Source of the DNA: DATEBA01 sp035288045
Lineage (GTDB): Bacteria > Actinomycetota > UBA4738 > HRBIN12
Assembly (NCBI GenBank): GCA_035288045.1
Contig: DATEBA010000018.1
Coordinates: 1 to 25,824, forward strand
Direction: 5' to 3'
DNA: 25,824 nt
The position numbers were made by a program, and so were the translations under genes. This document shows positions 5,961 to 14,382 of the stretch, in pieces (the first letter of the stretch is position 1; every line of letters begins with the position of its first letter). A model generated the notes under the pieces. The model saw nothing but the letters and a program-made list of their open reading frames with translations. It made no database searches and was not told the DNA's origin.

Positions 5961-8200
5961 CGGCCGCACAGGTCCCGCTCCCGGCGGGCGTGCTTGCCTC
6001 AGCCCTCTGCGGCCTCCTGCTCTCGCTGTCGCTGCCACCCGTGGACGCGTGGCCCGTTGCCTTCGTCGCGCTCGCGCCGGTCTTCTGGCTCCTGCGGGGA
6101 AGCCAGCTCCTACGGGGGCTCGCTATCGGCCTGGCACTAGGGGTGGGGTACTTCGGTGCCGTTCTCTACTGGATCCTGCTCTTCGGCGAGCTCGCCTGGG
6201 GGGCGCTCGTGATCTGGTCGGCCTCCTACGTGGGGCTCTTCGGGCTGGCCGCAACCACGATCGTGCGGCCCGGTCGGCCGTGGCGGTCGTCGTTGGGTCT
6301 GGCCGCTCTCTGGGTCGCGGTCGAATGGGTGCACGGCATGTGGCCGCTCGGCGGGTTCACCTGGGGGCAGCTAGGCTCGACGCAGACCGGTAACCCGCTG
6401 CTCCTCCCCCTTGCGTCGGTGGGCGGCGTCTGGGCGCTCTCCTTCGTCGTGGCCCTGGTGAACGCGCTGCTCGTCGTCGCCTGGGAACGGTCGAGCGGGG
6501 GAGTGTTGGCGGCATTGCCCCCGATCGGGCTCGGCCTCGTGCTCGCCGTCGTACCGGTGCTGATCCCGCTGCCGGCGCCAGACGGCCCGAGTCTCGACGT
6601 CGCCGCGATCCAGGTCGACGTACGTGCCGCCTACGGGCCCGATCGCCTCGCGGAAGACCGAACGGTTGCGGAGATGAACGTCGACCTACACGGGACGCTC
6701 GCCGCCGACCCGCCCGACCTGGTCGTCTGGGGCGAGAGCGCCCTCGACCCCGGTGCCTTCGAGCCGGACACGTTCGAGCGGGTTACCGAAGCGATCCGCG
6801 AGCTCGGAGTCCCGACGCTCGTCGGCGGGGTTCCCCGCGGCCCGGACGGCAAGCTTCGGAACGAGGGGCTGCTGTTCGACGACGAAGGGAACCTGGTCGA
6901 CCGCTACGCCAAGACACACCTGGTTCCCTACGGGGAGTACATACCGCTGAAGTGGCTGGTCGGCTGGGTGTCGGCGCTCGACCAGGTCCCTTACGAGCTG
7001 ACACCGGGGGAGCGGCTCGCCACCCTGGAGGTCGACGGGCTCGTCATCGCGAACGTCATCTGCTTCGAGAACAGCTTCCCGTCGATCGACCGCGAGCTGG
7101 TCAACCAGGGCGCCGATCTCCTCGTCGTCACAACGAACAACTCCTCGTACGAGGAGACGGCCGCGTCCCAACAGCAGCTCGTGTTCAGCCGGCTGCGGGC
7201 CGTGGAGCTCGGGCGGTGGACCGTACATGCCGCGCTGTCGGGGGTGAGCGCCATGATCGACCCCAGTGGCAGGGTGGTCGAGCGCTCGGAGTTGTTCGAG
7301 CCGGCGATACTCCGCCACCAGATACGCCTTTCTCAGGCACGCACCCTGTACTCGCGCCTGGGCGACTGGGTGCCGCTCCTCTGTATGCCGTTTGTCCTCT
7401 TCCTTTTCCTCTATCCGCCGCCGCGCCCCCACGAGCGCGCTCCGCTCCGGTTCACACCCGATCCGCGCGTCCTGGTCGTGCTCCCCACCTACGACGAGCG
7501 CCAGACGATCGAGTCGGTCCTTCGCGCTCTGCGGTCGCTGCCCGACCCGGTAGACGTCCTCGTTGTCGACGACGGCTCGCCCGACGGCACCGGTGACGTG
7601 GTCCGCTCGATGGCGCAGAACGACCCCGGCGTTCGTCTAATCGAGCGGCGAGCCAAGCAGGGACTCGCCAGCGCCTACCTCCTGGGCTTTCGGCAGGCTC
7701 TCGAGGACGGCTACGACGTCGTCGCCGAGATGGACGCCGACCTATCCCACGACCCACAGCAGCTCCCCAGCCTCCTCGCGGCGCTTGGCAGGGCCGATCT
7801 CGTGATCGGGAGCCGCTACGTCCCCGGCGGCTCGGTCACCAACTGGAGCAGGTCTCGGCTGCTACTGTCCCGGGCCGGCAACGTCTACGCGCGTCTCACC
7901 CTGGGTCTCCCGGCCGGGGACCTCACGAGCGGCTTCCGGGTCTACCGGCGCCGAACCCTCGAGCGCATCCTCACCCGCCCCGTCCGGTCCGACGGCTACG
8001 CCTTCCAGATCGAGCTAACGCTCCGTACGTGGCTCCTCGGCGCCACGATCGCACAGGTCCCGATCACCTTCCGCGAGCGCCAGCACGGCCGATCCAAGAT
8101 CTCCCGCGGTGTCGTGGCCGAAGCCCTCTGGCTCACGACCGTCTGGGGGCTAAGACTGCGGCTCGGCGGCTCGCCCTGGCGACCCACGCAACGCCCATAA
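5891..8200 (+). CDS. lnt-ppm1: Fused apolipoprotein N-acyltransferase / polyprenol-phosphate mannose synthase
   Basis: A 769-aa two-domain protein. Residues about 33-230 contain several membrane helices, and 230-495 form the nitrilase-like Lnt domain with catalytic E282 (WGESALD), K341 (YAKTHLVPYGEY) and C391 (NVICFENSFP). One more membrane helix (about 498-515) leads to a GT2 domain from about 524 with VVLPTYDE, VVDDGSPDGT and the metal-binding DAD at 615-617. Lnt adds the third acyl chain to lipoproteins at the outer face of the membrane; Ppm1 makes polyprenol-phosphate mannose for lipoglycans and protein mannosylation. The same fusion is known in M. tuberculosis. All catalytic residues are present. 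The ATG start overlaps DUF4193 by 70 nt, an unusually long overlap; a GTG at 5990, just before the first helix, is an alternative. Confidence 0.95.
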   Translation: MLPGEASESAEGQESATLSRLRLTAAQVPLPAGVLASALCGLLLSLSLPPVDAWPVAFVALAPVFWLLRGSQLLRGLAIGLALGVGYFGAVLYWILLFGELAWGALVIWSASYVGLFGLAATTIVRPGRPWRSSLGLAALWVAVEWVHGMWPLGGFTWGQLGSTQTGNPLLLPLASVGGVWALSFVVALVNALLVVAWERSSGGVLAALPPIGLGLVLAVVPVLIPLPAPDGPSLDVAAIQVDVRAAYGPDRLAEDRTVAEMNVDLHGTLAADPPDLVVWGESALDPGAFEPDTFERVTEAIRELGVPTLVGGVPRGPDGKLRNEGLLFDDEGNLVDRYAKTHLVPYGEYIPLKWLVGWVSALDQVPYELTPGERLATLEVDGLVIANVICFENSFPSIDRELVNQGADLLVVTTNNSSYEETAASQQQLVFSRLRAVELGRWTVHAALSGVSAMIDPSGRVVERSELFEPAILRHQIRLSQARTLYSRLGDWVPLLCMPFVLFLFLYPPPRPHERAPLRFTPDPRVLVVLPTYDERQTIESVLRALRSLPDPVDVLVVDDGSPDGTGDVVRSMAQNDPGVRLIERRAKQGLASAYLLGFRQALEDGYDVVAEMDADLSHDPQQLPSLLAALGRADLVIGSRYVPGGSVTNWSRSRLLLSRAGNVYARLTLGLPAGDLTSGFRVYRRRTLERILTRPVRSDGYAFQIELTLRTWLLGATIAQVPITFRERQHGRSKISRGVVAEALWLTTVWGLRLRLGGSPWRPTQRP

Positions 8201-8549
8201 CGGATATTATGGAAACTTACCCCAGCATTCTCCCCCAGCTCGGTGGTACCTATCGCCCCGACAAGAGTCCGCCGCGACGCGGGGGGGCGTGGATCGTGTC
8301 GGGACACCGCGACGGAACGGCCTTCGGCACTGAATCTTTCTGGTCCCGGCTGCGGGTTGCGACGGACCGCCTCCCCTCCATACACTGGGCCGCCCACCTT
8401 CGGACCTAGGCCCGAAGTGAGGGGCTGGGGAAGGTCCTTCGCCTGATGGCCGGCCTGGGCGTCGGGCGTACCCTTCAGGAAGAACCCGACGTTCGGGGGA
8501 CAGAAGCGTCGGACGTTCGGACGACGAGCTCCGACCAGAGGAGGCAGAC
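8201..8549. other. 349-bp non-coding region between lnt-ppm1 and the DUF11 protein
   Basis: No convincing gene is seen here. It starts with an AT-rich patch in which CCATAA (8195-8200) and TTATGG (8207-8212) form a small palindrome overlapping TATTAT. A promoter candidate follows at 8357-8386. The presumed leader has a 6-bp hairpin at 8398-8417, the palindrome GAAGGTCCTTC at 8430-8440, and GACGTTCGG twice, 24 bp apart (8488 and 8512). AGGAGG at 8538-8543 is the ribosome binding site for the downstream gene. No known riboswitch was recognised. Confidence 0.6.
8357..8386 (+). promoter_or_regulatory. Candidate promoter for the DUF11 surface protein
   Basis: TTGCGA, an 18-nt spacer and TACACT, each matching 4 of 6 consensus bases. 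It would give a leader of about 155 nt before the ATG at 8550. Confidence 0.4.
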
Positions 8550-10790
8550 ATGCTGCGCGCAGAGGGGATCCTCCGGGGAAGGTCGAAGGTGCCATTCTTC
8601 GCCTTCGCCGTATCCATGTTCCTGTTCATGGCCCAGGGATACGTTGCGGCGCTCGCGTCTCCCGGCATCGCCCCGGGAGGCAGCGCGCCGGCGGCCGGAG
8701 GAGGCGGTGGCGACGGCGGCTCCTCCCCCGCTCGCGACTCCGCCCCATCCGCGACGACGGCCGCGGCGGCCGGCGGTGATATCAGCCTCGACCTGGTGGC
8801 GGCCGGTCCTTTCAGCTACAACCACCAGACCGGAGTCGGCGGCGAGTACGCCGACCGAACGATCGACAAGACGACCGGCGTTGTCGAATCGCTCGAGGGC
8901 GGCGACTTCGAGTGCGGTGACAAGGTCGTGTTCTTCACCAAGATCGAAGCCGACGGCGACGTCGACGGCTCGAACGACATAGACCTGACGTTCAAATTCC
9001 TGAAGGAACCCACCGGGCAGCCGGGGGTGGGATTCGTCGACCTGGTCTCGGCATCCAAGAATGGCGGGGACTCCGGCAACCAGAACCTCGAGGGCGACGA
9101 GAACGCCGCCATCCAGTCCGAGACCTCCGGCACCCTCGGAGGAAAGGACGCGATCGTGGGCGACGTTCGCGTGACGAACATCAACGCGAGCGACGTCTTC
9201 ATTCTGCGTCTGGTCGTTCTACTCGGGTGCCAAGTGGGCGGCTCCCCGACCGGGAACCTCCACGTCGCGATCACCGACGCGTCCGCCGGCGACGAGACGG
9301 TCAGCGTCGGCAACCAGACGATCCCTCTCAAGAAGGTCGAGGACATCGCCGCCCCCGGGATCGACGTTGAGAAGGAATGCACCGGGTCGGCCAAGATCGG
9401 GGAGGACATCACCTACTCGATCACGGTCGCCAACACCGGCAACGAACCCCTCACCGACCTCGTCGTGTCTGATCCCCTCCTGGGCGGGACCCTGGGAACC
9501 TTCCCGACCAGGCTCGGGGTGGGCGATTCGGTGACGCGACAGTTCACCCACACGGTCACCGCCTCGGACCCCGACCCGCTCACGAACACCGTCACGGCCA
9601 CCGCCGAGGGCCAGTTCTCCCAGAGCACGGTGTTCGATACGGCTTCCTGCGAGGCCGACATCGAGCACGTGCCGGGGATCGACGTCGACAAGACCTGCCC
9701 GCCCTCGGGCGGTGTCGGCGACACGATCACGTACTACGTAACGGTCACCAACACCGGCGACGAGCCGCTCGTCGACCTGGTCGTCTCCGACCCGATGTTC
9801 GGCGGCAAGCTCGGCGCCTTCCCGTCCACTCTGGCCGTGGGCAAGTCGGTCACGAGGTCCTTCGATCACACGATCACCGCGCAGGATCCCGACCCACTAA
9901 CGAACACCGTGACGGCCGAAGCGGTGGGCGAGGATTCGCAGGCCACCGTGAGGGACGCCGCCTCGTGTGGGGCCGACGTGCAGAATCCGGCGATCGAGCT
10001 GGTCAAGGACGGGATCGACCTCGCCCACGTCGGTGACACGGCCCCGTACACCTTCACCGCAACCAACGTCGGCGATGTGCCTCTGCACGACGTCGCGCTC
10101 GTAGACCCGAACTGCGACGGGGCCGCAACCCTTACCGATGACGGCGACGGCGACGCGATCATGTCGGTGGACGAAGTCTGGACCTACGAGTGCTCGCACC
10201 TGATCACGGCCGAGGACCCGGATCCACTACCGAACACGGCGACCGTCTCCGGCATCAGCCCGCTCGGGGAGAACGTGTCCGACCAGGACGATCACGTGGT
10301 GGACATCATCCACCCCGCGATCGAGATCGTGAAGGAGGCCGACCCCGTGTCCGGCACCCCGGGCGACGAGATCACCTACTCCTACGTGATCACGAACATC
10401 GGCGACACGACTCTTTACGAGGTGATACTCGACGACGACATTCTCGGGCATTTGGCGGACTTCGAGGACCCGCTCGACCCCGGCGAGAGCATCGAGTTCA
10501 CCGCGACCACGCAGCTCACGGCGGACGAGCCGATCGTCGTCAACGTCGGGTCCACGGCCGGCACGGACGTCCTCGGGCTGACGGTCACTGACGACGACCC
10601 GGCCGAGGTGACCGTGGTCCTCGTCAAGGAGCCGCCCGAGAAGAACCTGAAGGAGCCGCCGCAGGTCCGGCCGACCGCCTTCACCGGCACCGACCGGATG
10701 TGGCTCGGCTGGGTCGCGGTTCTCCTGGCCGCGCTCGGGACGCTCTCGCTTCTCGCCTCCGGTCGACGTGAGGACGAGATCAGGGTCTAA
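8550..10790 (+). CDS. Secreted DUF11-repeat protein with sortase-like C-terminal signal
   Basis: A 746-aa exported protein. A signal peptide with basic start and hydrophobic core covers about residues 8-37, followed by a Gly/Ala/Ser-rich linker to about 75. Residues 77-265 form a unique domain with an Asp-rich segment. Four DUF11-like beta-sandwich repeats begin at about residues 269, 375, 480 and 589, each opening with PGID or PAIE followed by a Lys and carrying a TNTGDEPL-type turn; repeats 1 and 2 are the closest pair. The C-terminus has TAFTG (709-713), a hydrophobic stretch (718-738) and a short tail containing Arg and Asp/Glu. This is the layout of a sortase substrate, near the LAxTG form used by class E sortases. 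It is probably a wall-attached or membrane-anchored stalk or adhesin. AGGAGG supports the start, and it converges with the CAP gene. Confidence 0.9.
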   Translation: MLRAEGILRGRSKVPFFAFAVSMFLFMAQGYVAALASPGIAPGGSAPAAGGGGGDGGSSPARDSAPSATTAAAAGGDISLDLVAAGPFSYNHQTGVGGEYADRTIDKTTGVVESLEGGDFECGDKVVFFTKIEADGDVDGSNDIDLTFKFLKEPTGQPGVGFVDLVSASKNGGDSGNQNLEGDENAAIQSETSGTLGGKDAIVGDVRVTNINASDVFILRLVVLLGCQVGGSPTGNLHVAITDASAGDETVSVGNQTIPLKKVEDIAAPGIDVEKECTGSAKIGEDITYSITVANTGNEPLTDLVVSDPLLGGTLGTFPTRLGVGDSVTRQFTHTVTASDPDPLTNTVTATAEGQFSQSTVFDTASCEADIEHVPGIDVDKTCPPSGGVGDTITYYVTVTNTGDEPLVDLVVSDPMFGGKLGAFPSTLAVGKSVTRSFDHTITAQDPDPLTNTVTAEAVGEDSQATVRDAASCGADVQNPAIELVKDGIDLAHVGDTAPYTFTATNVGDVPLHDVALVDPNCDGAATLTDDGDGDAIMSVDEVWTYECSHLITAEDPDPLPNTATVSGISPLGENVSDQDDHVVDIIHPAIEIVKEADPVSGTPGDEITYSYVITNIGDTTLYEVILDDDILGHLADFEDPLDPGESIEFTATTQLTADEPIVVNVGSTAGTDVLGLTVTDDDPAEVTVVLVKEPPEKNLKEPPQVRPTAFTGTDRMWLGWVAVLLAALGTLSLLASGRREDEIRV
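9354..10613 (+). repeat. Four tandem DUF11-type coding repeats
   Basis: Units begin at 9354, 9672, 9987 and 10314, about 315-327 bp apart. Units 1 and 2 share long stretches such as DLVVSDP and DPDPLTNTVTA; units 3 and 4 are more diverged. Unit 3 carries extra Cys and Asp residues. Confidence 0.8.
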
Positions 10791-10812
10791 GGGCCGACCG
10801 GAAAGAGGAGAA

Positions 10813-10839
10813 CGACCCGAGCCGAGGGGGCTCGGGTCG
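10813..10839. terminator. Hairpin between convergent genes, probable bidirectional terminator
   Basis: An 11-bp perfect stem (CGACCCGAGCC against GGCTCGGGTCG) with a 5-nt loop lies between the stop of the DUF11 gene (10790) and the stop of the CAP gene (10864). On the minus strand it is followed by a T/C-rich stretch; on the plus strand by TCCCTC only. Confidence 0.75.
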
Positions 10840-10863
10840 CTCCCTCATCCCCGCCCGCGAGGG

Positions 10864-11331
10864 TCACCCGTAGAAGACGATCGTGACCCAGAGGATGCCC
10901 TTCTCCGGGGACTTCACGAAGCCGATGCCGACGTGGTCGAACCCTCGGTTCAGCACGTTGTGCCGGTGGCCGTCGCTGTCCATGAAAGCCTGGTGCAGCC
11001 CGCGCACCGTGACGCCGACGCCGACGTTCTCCCCCCAGGTGCTCCAGCTCCGCGGGAGGTACCTGGAGACGCTATCGCTGTGGAAGAGCTTGTTCTTCTT
11101 TTCCATGTCCCGGCTGTGCGCCTTCGCGAAGTGGTTGAGCTGCCGGTCGAAGGACAGGCGCCGAATCCCGTGGCTCACGCGTGCACTGTTGATGAGCTCG
11201 AGCATCTGCTCGCGCCGTGTTCCCTTCGCCGCCGCCCCCGCTTGGCTCGGTGCGAGCGCGCCGAGGAACAGGACCGTGGTTAGGACGAGTGCCAGAACGG
11301 CACCCCACCTGCGAGACCAGCCGCTTCGCAT
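10864..11331 (-). CDS. Secreted CAP/SCP-domain protein (YkwD-like)
   Basis: A 155-aa exported protein. Residues 1-35 are a signal peptide (arginine-rich start, long Leu/Val core, Ala-rich cleavage region). The rest is a single CAP domain: MLELINSARVSHG at 43-55, AHSRDM with H72, FHSDS with H84, WGENVG at 99-104, and HRHNVLN at 122-128. These are the conserved cavity residues of bacterial CAP proteins, whose biochemical role is largely unknown. The frame opens 18 codons earlier, but the ATG at 11331 has GGGAGG upstream with good spacing, and the same GAGGCAGAC leader precedes the DUF11 gene start. The two convergent secreted proteins could act together at the surface, though only position suggests this. 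Confidence 0.92.
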   Translation of the reverse strand: MRSGWSRRWGAVLALVLTTVLFLGALAPSQAGAAAKGTRREQMLELINSARVSHGIRRLSFDRQLNHFAKAHSRDMEKKNKLFHSDSVSRYLPRSWSTWGENVGVGVTVRGLHQAFMDSDGHRHNVLNRGFDHVGIGFVKSPEKGILWVTIVFYG

Positions 11332-11414
11332 GTCTGCCTCCCTAACCGCCCCCGTGCGCCCCGCCGTTGCTGGCGGTTCGCGCATCTAGGGGCCAACCCG
11401 CTTCTTCCCGACCG

Positions 11415-11434
11415 GGCGCGCCTCACGGCGCGCC
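11415..11434 (-). terminator. GGCGCGCC hairpin, possible terminator of the gcvP unit
   Basis: Two copies of the self-complementary GGCGCGCC separated by TCAC can form an 8-bp stem. It lies 119 bp past the gcvPB stop and 84 bp before the CAP gene start. No T-tract follows. A second hairpin (CGGAGCC-TCA-GGCTCCG, 11560-11576) overlaps the final gcvPB codons. Otherwise the 221-bp gap shows no gene. Confidence 0.4.
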
Positions 11435-11552
11435 ACACCCCCCTTCCATCGGCAGGCATCGCGCAAGGCTTGAGTCCGTTCTGGCTCGAACGGGCTACGT
11501 GCGCGTAGTCACGAATGCGAGTGTGGGGAGAACGGGGGACGCGCGGACGCGC

Positions 11553-13028
11553 CTACCAGCGGAGCCTCAGGCTCCGGGCCGCGCGAGCCTCGTCGAGGCG
11601 ACGCACGGGGGTCGAGGTCGGCGCCTCCCGGAGGAGCGCCGGGTCGGACTCGGCCTCGCCGGCGGCCTGGCGGAGGGCGGCCGCGAATGCCTCCAGCGAC
11701 TCCTTGGTTTCGGTCTCGGTCGGCTCGACCATCATCGCTTCGTCGACCACGAGCGGGAAATAGACGGTAGGCGGGTGGTATCCGAGATCGATCAGGCGCT
11801 TGGCCACATCCATCGCACGGACCCCGTGGCGCTCCTTCAGCGGCCTGGCCGTGGCGACGAACTCGTGCATCGGGGGCTCCGAGTAGGCGAGCGGGTACAC
11901 GCCGCGAAGGAGCTCCGCGAGGTAGTTCGCGTTCAGGACCGCGTGCTCGGCGACATGCTTGAGCCCGTCGGCCCCGTGCCCGAAGACGTACGCGTAGGCG
12001 CGCACGAGCACACCGAAGTTGCCGTTGAAGCCGTGCACGCGGCCGATCGAGCGGGGGCGGTCGTGATCGAGGTAGAACGCGCCCGAGGTCCCGTCTTTCT
12101 CGACCGTAGGTGCAGGCAGGAACGGGACGAGCTCCTCGCGCACGCCGACCGGACCGGCTCCCGGGCCACCGCCTCCGTGGGGGGTCGCGAAGGTCTTGTG
12201 CGTGTTTATGTGCACGATGTCGAAGCCCATGTCACCGGGTCGGCATCGGCCGAGGATCGCGTTCAGGTTAGCGCCGTCGTAGTACACGAGCCCCCCGGCG
12301 TCGTGGACGATGCTCGTGATGTCCTGGATCTCCTCCTCGAAGAGGCCGAGCGTATTGGGGTTGGTGAGCATGAGGCCAGCCACTTCCTCGTCGACGATCT
12401 TGCGGAGCTCCCCAACGTCCACCAGACCCCTCGGATCCGACGGTACTGAGACGGCCTCGTAGCCGCCCATCCTCACGCTGGCAGGGTTCGTGCCGTGCGC
12501 GGAGTCGGGGATCACGACCCTCCGCCGCGGGCCTCCCCCGCCCGCCTGGTGGTAGGCCCGCATCAGCAGGAGGCCGGTCAGCTCGCCGCACGCACCGGCC
12601 GGCGGTTGCAGCGTTGCGCGGGCCATGCCGGTTATCTCGCAGAGAGCGCCCTCCAGGCGCCACAGTAGCTCGAGTGCCCCTTGGACGGTGTTGTCCGGCT
12701 GGAGCGGGTGCAGGCGCTGGAAGCCAGGGGCGCCGGCTACCGTCTCGGCGACCTTGGGGTTGTACTTCATCGTGCAGGAGCCGAGTGGGTAGATGCCGGT
12801 GTCCACGCCGAAGTTCATCTGGGACAAGCGCGTGTAGTGGCGAACCAGATCTCGCTCCGCGACCTCGGGCAGCCTGGGCGGGGTGGCTCGGATCGCGTCG
12901 GAGGGTAGCGTCGCTCCGGGCACGTCCGCCCTCGGAAGGCTCGACGCCCGTCGCTCGGGCCGCGAGATGCCGAGGATCGACCCCTCACCGCGCGGGCCCT
13001 GGCGACGCACGGGGGCTCCGATCGTCAC
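11553..13028 (-). CDS. gcvPB: Glycine dehydrogenase (decarboxylating) subunit 2
   Basis: A 491-aa protein, the C-terminal half of the P protein of the glycine cleavage system, which decarboxylates glycine and passes the aminomethyl group to lipoyl-GcvH. The PLP lysine is K278 in HINTHKTFATPHGGGGPG. Other family landmarks are YPLGSCTMKYNP near residue 80, SAHGTNPAS near 180 and YYDGANLNA near 245. It starts with GTG overlapping the gcvPA stop as GTGA, so the two subunits are translationally coupled. The split two-gene form contrasts with the single fused GcvP (gcvB) of mycobacteria. It is presumably transcribed from the merR promoter upstream. Confidence 0.96.
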   Translation of the reverse strand: MTIGAPVRRQGPRGEGSILGISRPERRASSLPRADVPGATLPSDAIRATPPRLPEVAERDLVRHYTRLSQMNFGVDTGIYPLGSCTMKYNPKVAETVAGAPGFQRLHPLQPDNTVQGALELLWRLEGALCEITGMARATLQPPAGACGELTGLLLMRAYHQAGGGGPRRRVVIPDSAHGTNPASVRMGGYEAVSVPSDPRGLVDVGELRKIVDEEVAGLMLTNPNTLGLFEEEIQDITSIVHDAGGLVYYDGANLNAILGRCRPGDMGFDIVHINTHKTFATPHGGGGPGAGPVGVREELVPFLPAPTVEKDGTSGAFYLDHDRPRSIGRVHGFNGNFGVLVRAYAYVFGHGADGLKHVAEHAVLNANYLAELLRGVYPLAYSEPPMHEFVATARPLKERHGVRAMDVAKRLIDLGYHPPTVYFPLVVDEAMMVEPTETETKESLEAFAAALRQAAGEAESDPALLREAPTSTPVRRLDEARAARSLRLRW

Positions 13029-14338
13029 CCGAGCACCCCGGCCATGGCCTCGACGAGCCCGTCGATCTGTGAGCGCGTCCGTCGCTCGGTCACCGCCACC
13101 ACCAGGAGGTCACCGACCGGAACCCCCGCGAGGTATCCGCGATCGGCCAGGGCGCGGCGGACCTCGGCCGCAGGCAGCGGCAGACGCAGAGCGAACTCCT
13201 TGAAGAACGGGGCGTCCGGGTAGCGGAGGTCCACGCCGGGAAGGTCCGCGAGCCGCTCCGCGGCGTAGGCGGCCTTGGCCGAGCAGAGCCGGCCTAGCTC
13301 TGCGAGCCCTTCGGGACCCAGCCAAGCCAGGTAGACCGCGGCCGCGATGGCCATGAGCGTCTGATTGGTGCAGATGTTCGACACCGCCGTCTCCCGGCGG
13401 ATGTGCTGCTCCCGCGCCTGGAGGGTGAGCACGTATCCCGTCCGGCCGTCGACGTCGACCGTCTCCCCAACGATCCGGCCGGGCATCCTGCGCACGTCTT
13501 CCATCCGTGCGGCGATAACGCCGAGGTAGGGGCCTCCGAAGCTGAGATGGTTTCCGAGCACCTGGCCCTCTGCCACCGCGACGTCGGCGCCGAGATCTCC
13601 GGGCGGCGCGAGCACGCCTAGCGAGAGCGGGTCGAACACCTGGATGGCGCGTGCTCCGCCTGCCCTCGCGGTGGCGAACAGCTCCCGGGCCGGCTCGAGG
13701 ATGCCATATGCGTTGGGGTGCTGGACGATCACGCACCCGACGTCCTCAGCCACCGCGGGAGCGCCCCCGCGGCCCTCGGGGGCTGGGAAGGTCTCGGGCT
13801 CGTAGCCGGCGCCGAGGCCGTAGGTCCGAAGCGTCGCCAGGTACCTGGGGTCGACGGTCTCGGACACGAGGACCCGGCCTCGCCCGGTCGCCGCCCGGGC
13901 GAGGTTCACTGCCTCGACGAGCGCCGTGGCGCCGTCGTATAGGGACGCGTTCGAGACATCGAGGGCGGTCAGCTCGCAGACCATCGACTGATACTCGAAC
14001 AGCGCCTGGAGGACACCCTGAGACAGCTCGGGCTGGTAGGGGGTGTAGGACGTGTAGAACTCCGAGCGCCCGGCGAGTGCCCAGACGACCGCAGGAACGT
14101 AGTGGTCGTAGGCCCCTCCGCCGGCGAAGCACACGAGGTCATCCGCGCTGCGGTTGCGGGTCGCCAGGGTCCGCAGGTCCTCGACGAGCTCGAGCTCCGA
14201 GACGCCGTCGGGGAGCGCGAGGGGCCGTTCGAGACGCACCGACTCCGGGATCTGGTCGAAGAGCCGATCCAGGGACCCGAATCCGAGCCGCGAGAGCATC
14301 TGCGCGACGTCGTCGTTGGTGTGGGGCGCGAACCGCAT
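13025..14338 (-). CDS. gcvPA: Glycine dehydrogenase (decarboxylating) subunit 1
   Basis: A 437-aa protein of the GcvPA family, pairing with GcvPB to form the PLP-dependent P protein. Recognisable segments include the N-terminal RFAPHT, FAGGGAYDHYVPAVV near residue 72, YTPYQPELSQGVLQALFEYQSMV near 98-120, NASLYDGATA near 130, and GGPYLGVIA near 268. These make up the fold type I substrate site; the PLP lysine is in the partner. It begins with ATG, 44 bp after the small nuclease-like gene, in the same direction. The 44-bp gap holds a weak 6-bp GGCCTC/GAGGCC hairpin and no glycine riboswitch. Confidence 0.96.
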   Translation of the reverse strand: MRFAPHTNDDVAQMLSRLGFGSLDRLFDQIPESVRLERPLALPDGVSELELVEDLRTLATRNRSADDLVCFAGGGAYDHYVPAVVWALAGRSEFYTSYTPYQPELSQGVLQALFEYQSMVCELTALDVSNASLYDGATALVEAVNLARAATGRGRVLVSETVDPRYLATLRTYGLGAGYEPETFPAPEGRGGAPAVAEDVGCVIVQHPNAYGILEPARELFATARAGGARAIQVFDPLSLGVLAPPGDLGADVAVAEGQVLGNHLSFGGPYLGVIAARMEDVRRMPGRIVGETVDVDGRTGYVLTLQAREQHIRRETAVSNICTNQTLMAIAAAVYLAWLGPEGLAELGRLCSAKAAYAAERLADLPGVDLRYPDAPFFKEFALRLPLPAAEVRRALADRGYLAGVPVGDLLVVAVTERRTRSQIDGLVEAMAGVLG

Positions 14339-14382
14339 GTCGGGGCCTCAGTCTACGGTTCGAGGCCGATGCCGACCGTCGG

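Noticed and set aside
8237..8250. GGTGGTACC resembling the T-box antiterminator sequence
   Set aside because: The bases after it do not match the conserved CGCG, no specifier stem is visible, and no aminoacyl-tRNA synthetase or amino-acid gene follows.
11367..12449. Plus-strand 360-codon open frame
   Set aside because: It is antisense to gcvPB and has no recognisable domain.
14339..14382. Glycine riboswitch upstream of gcvPA
   Set aside because: The gap is only 44 nt, too short for the aptamer, and gcvH and merR also have no such leader.
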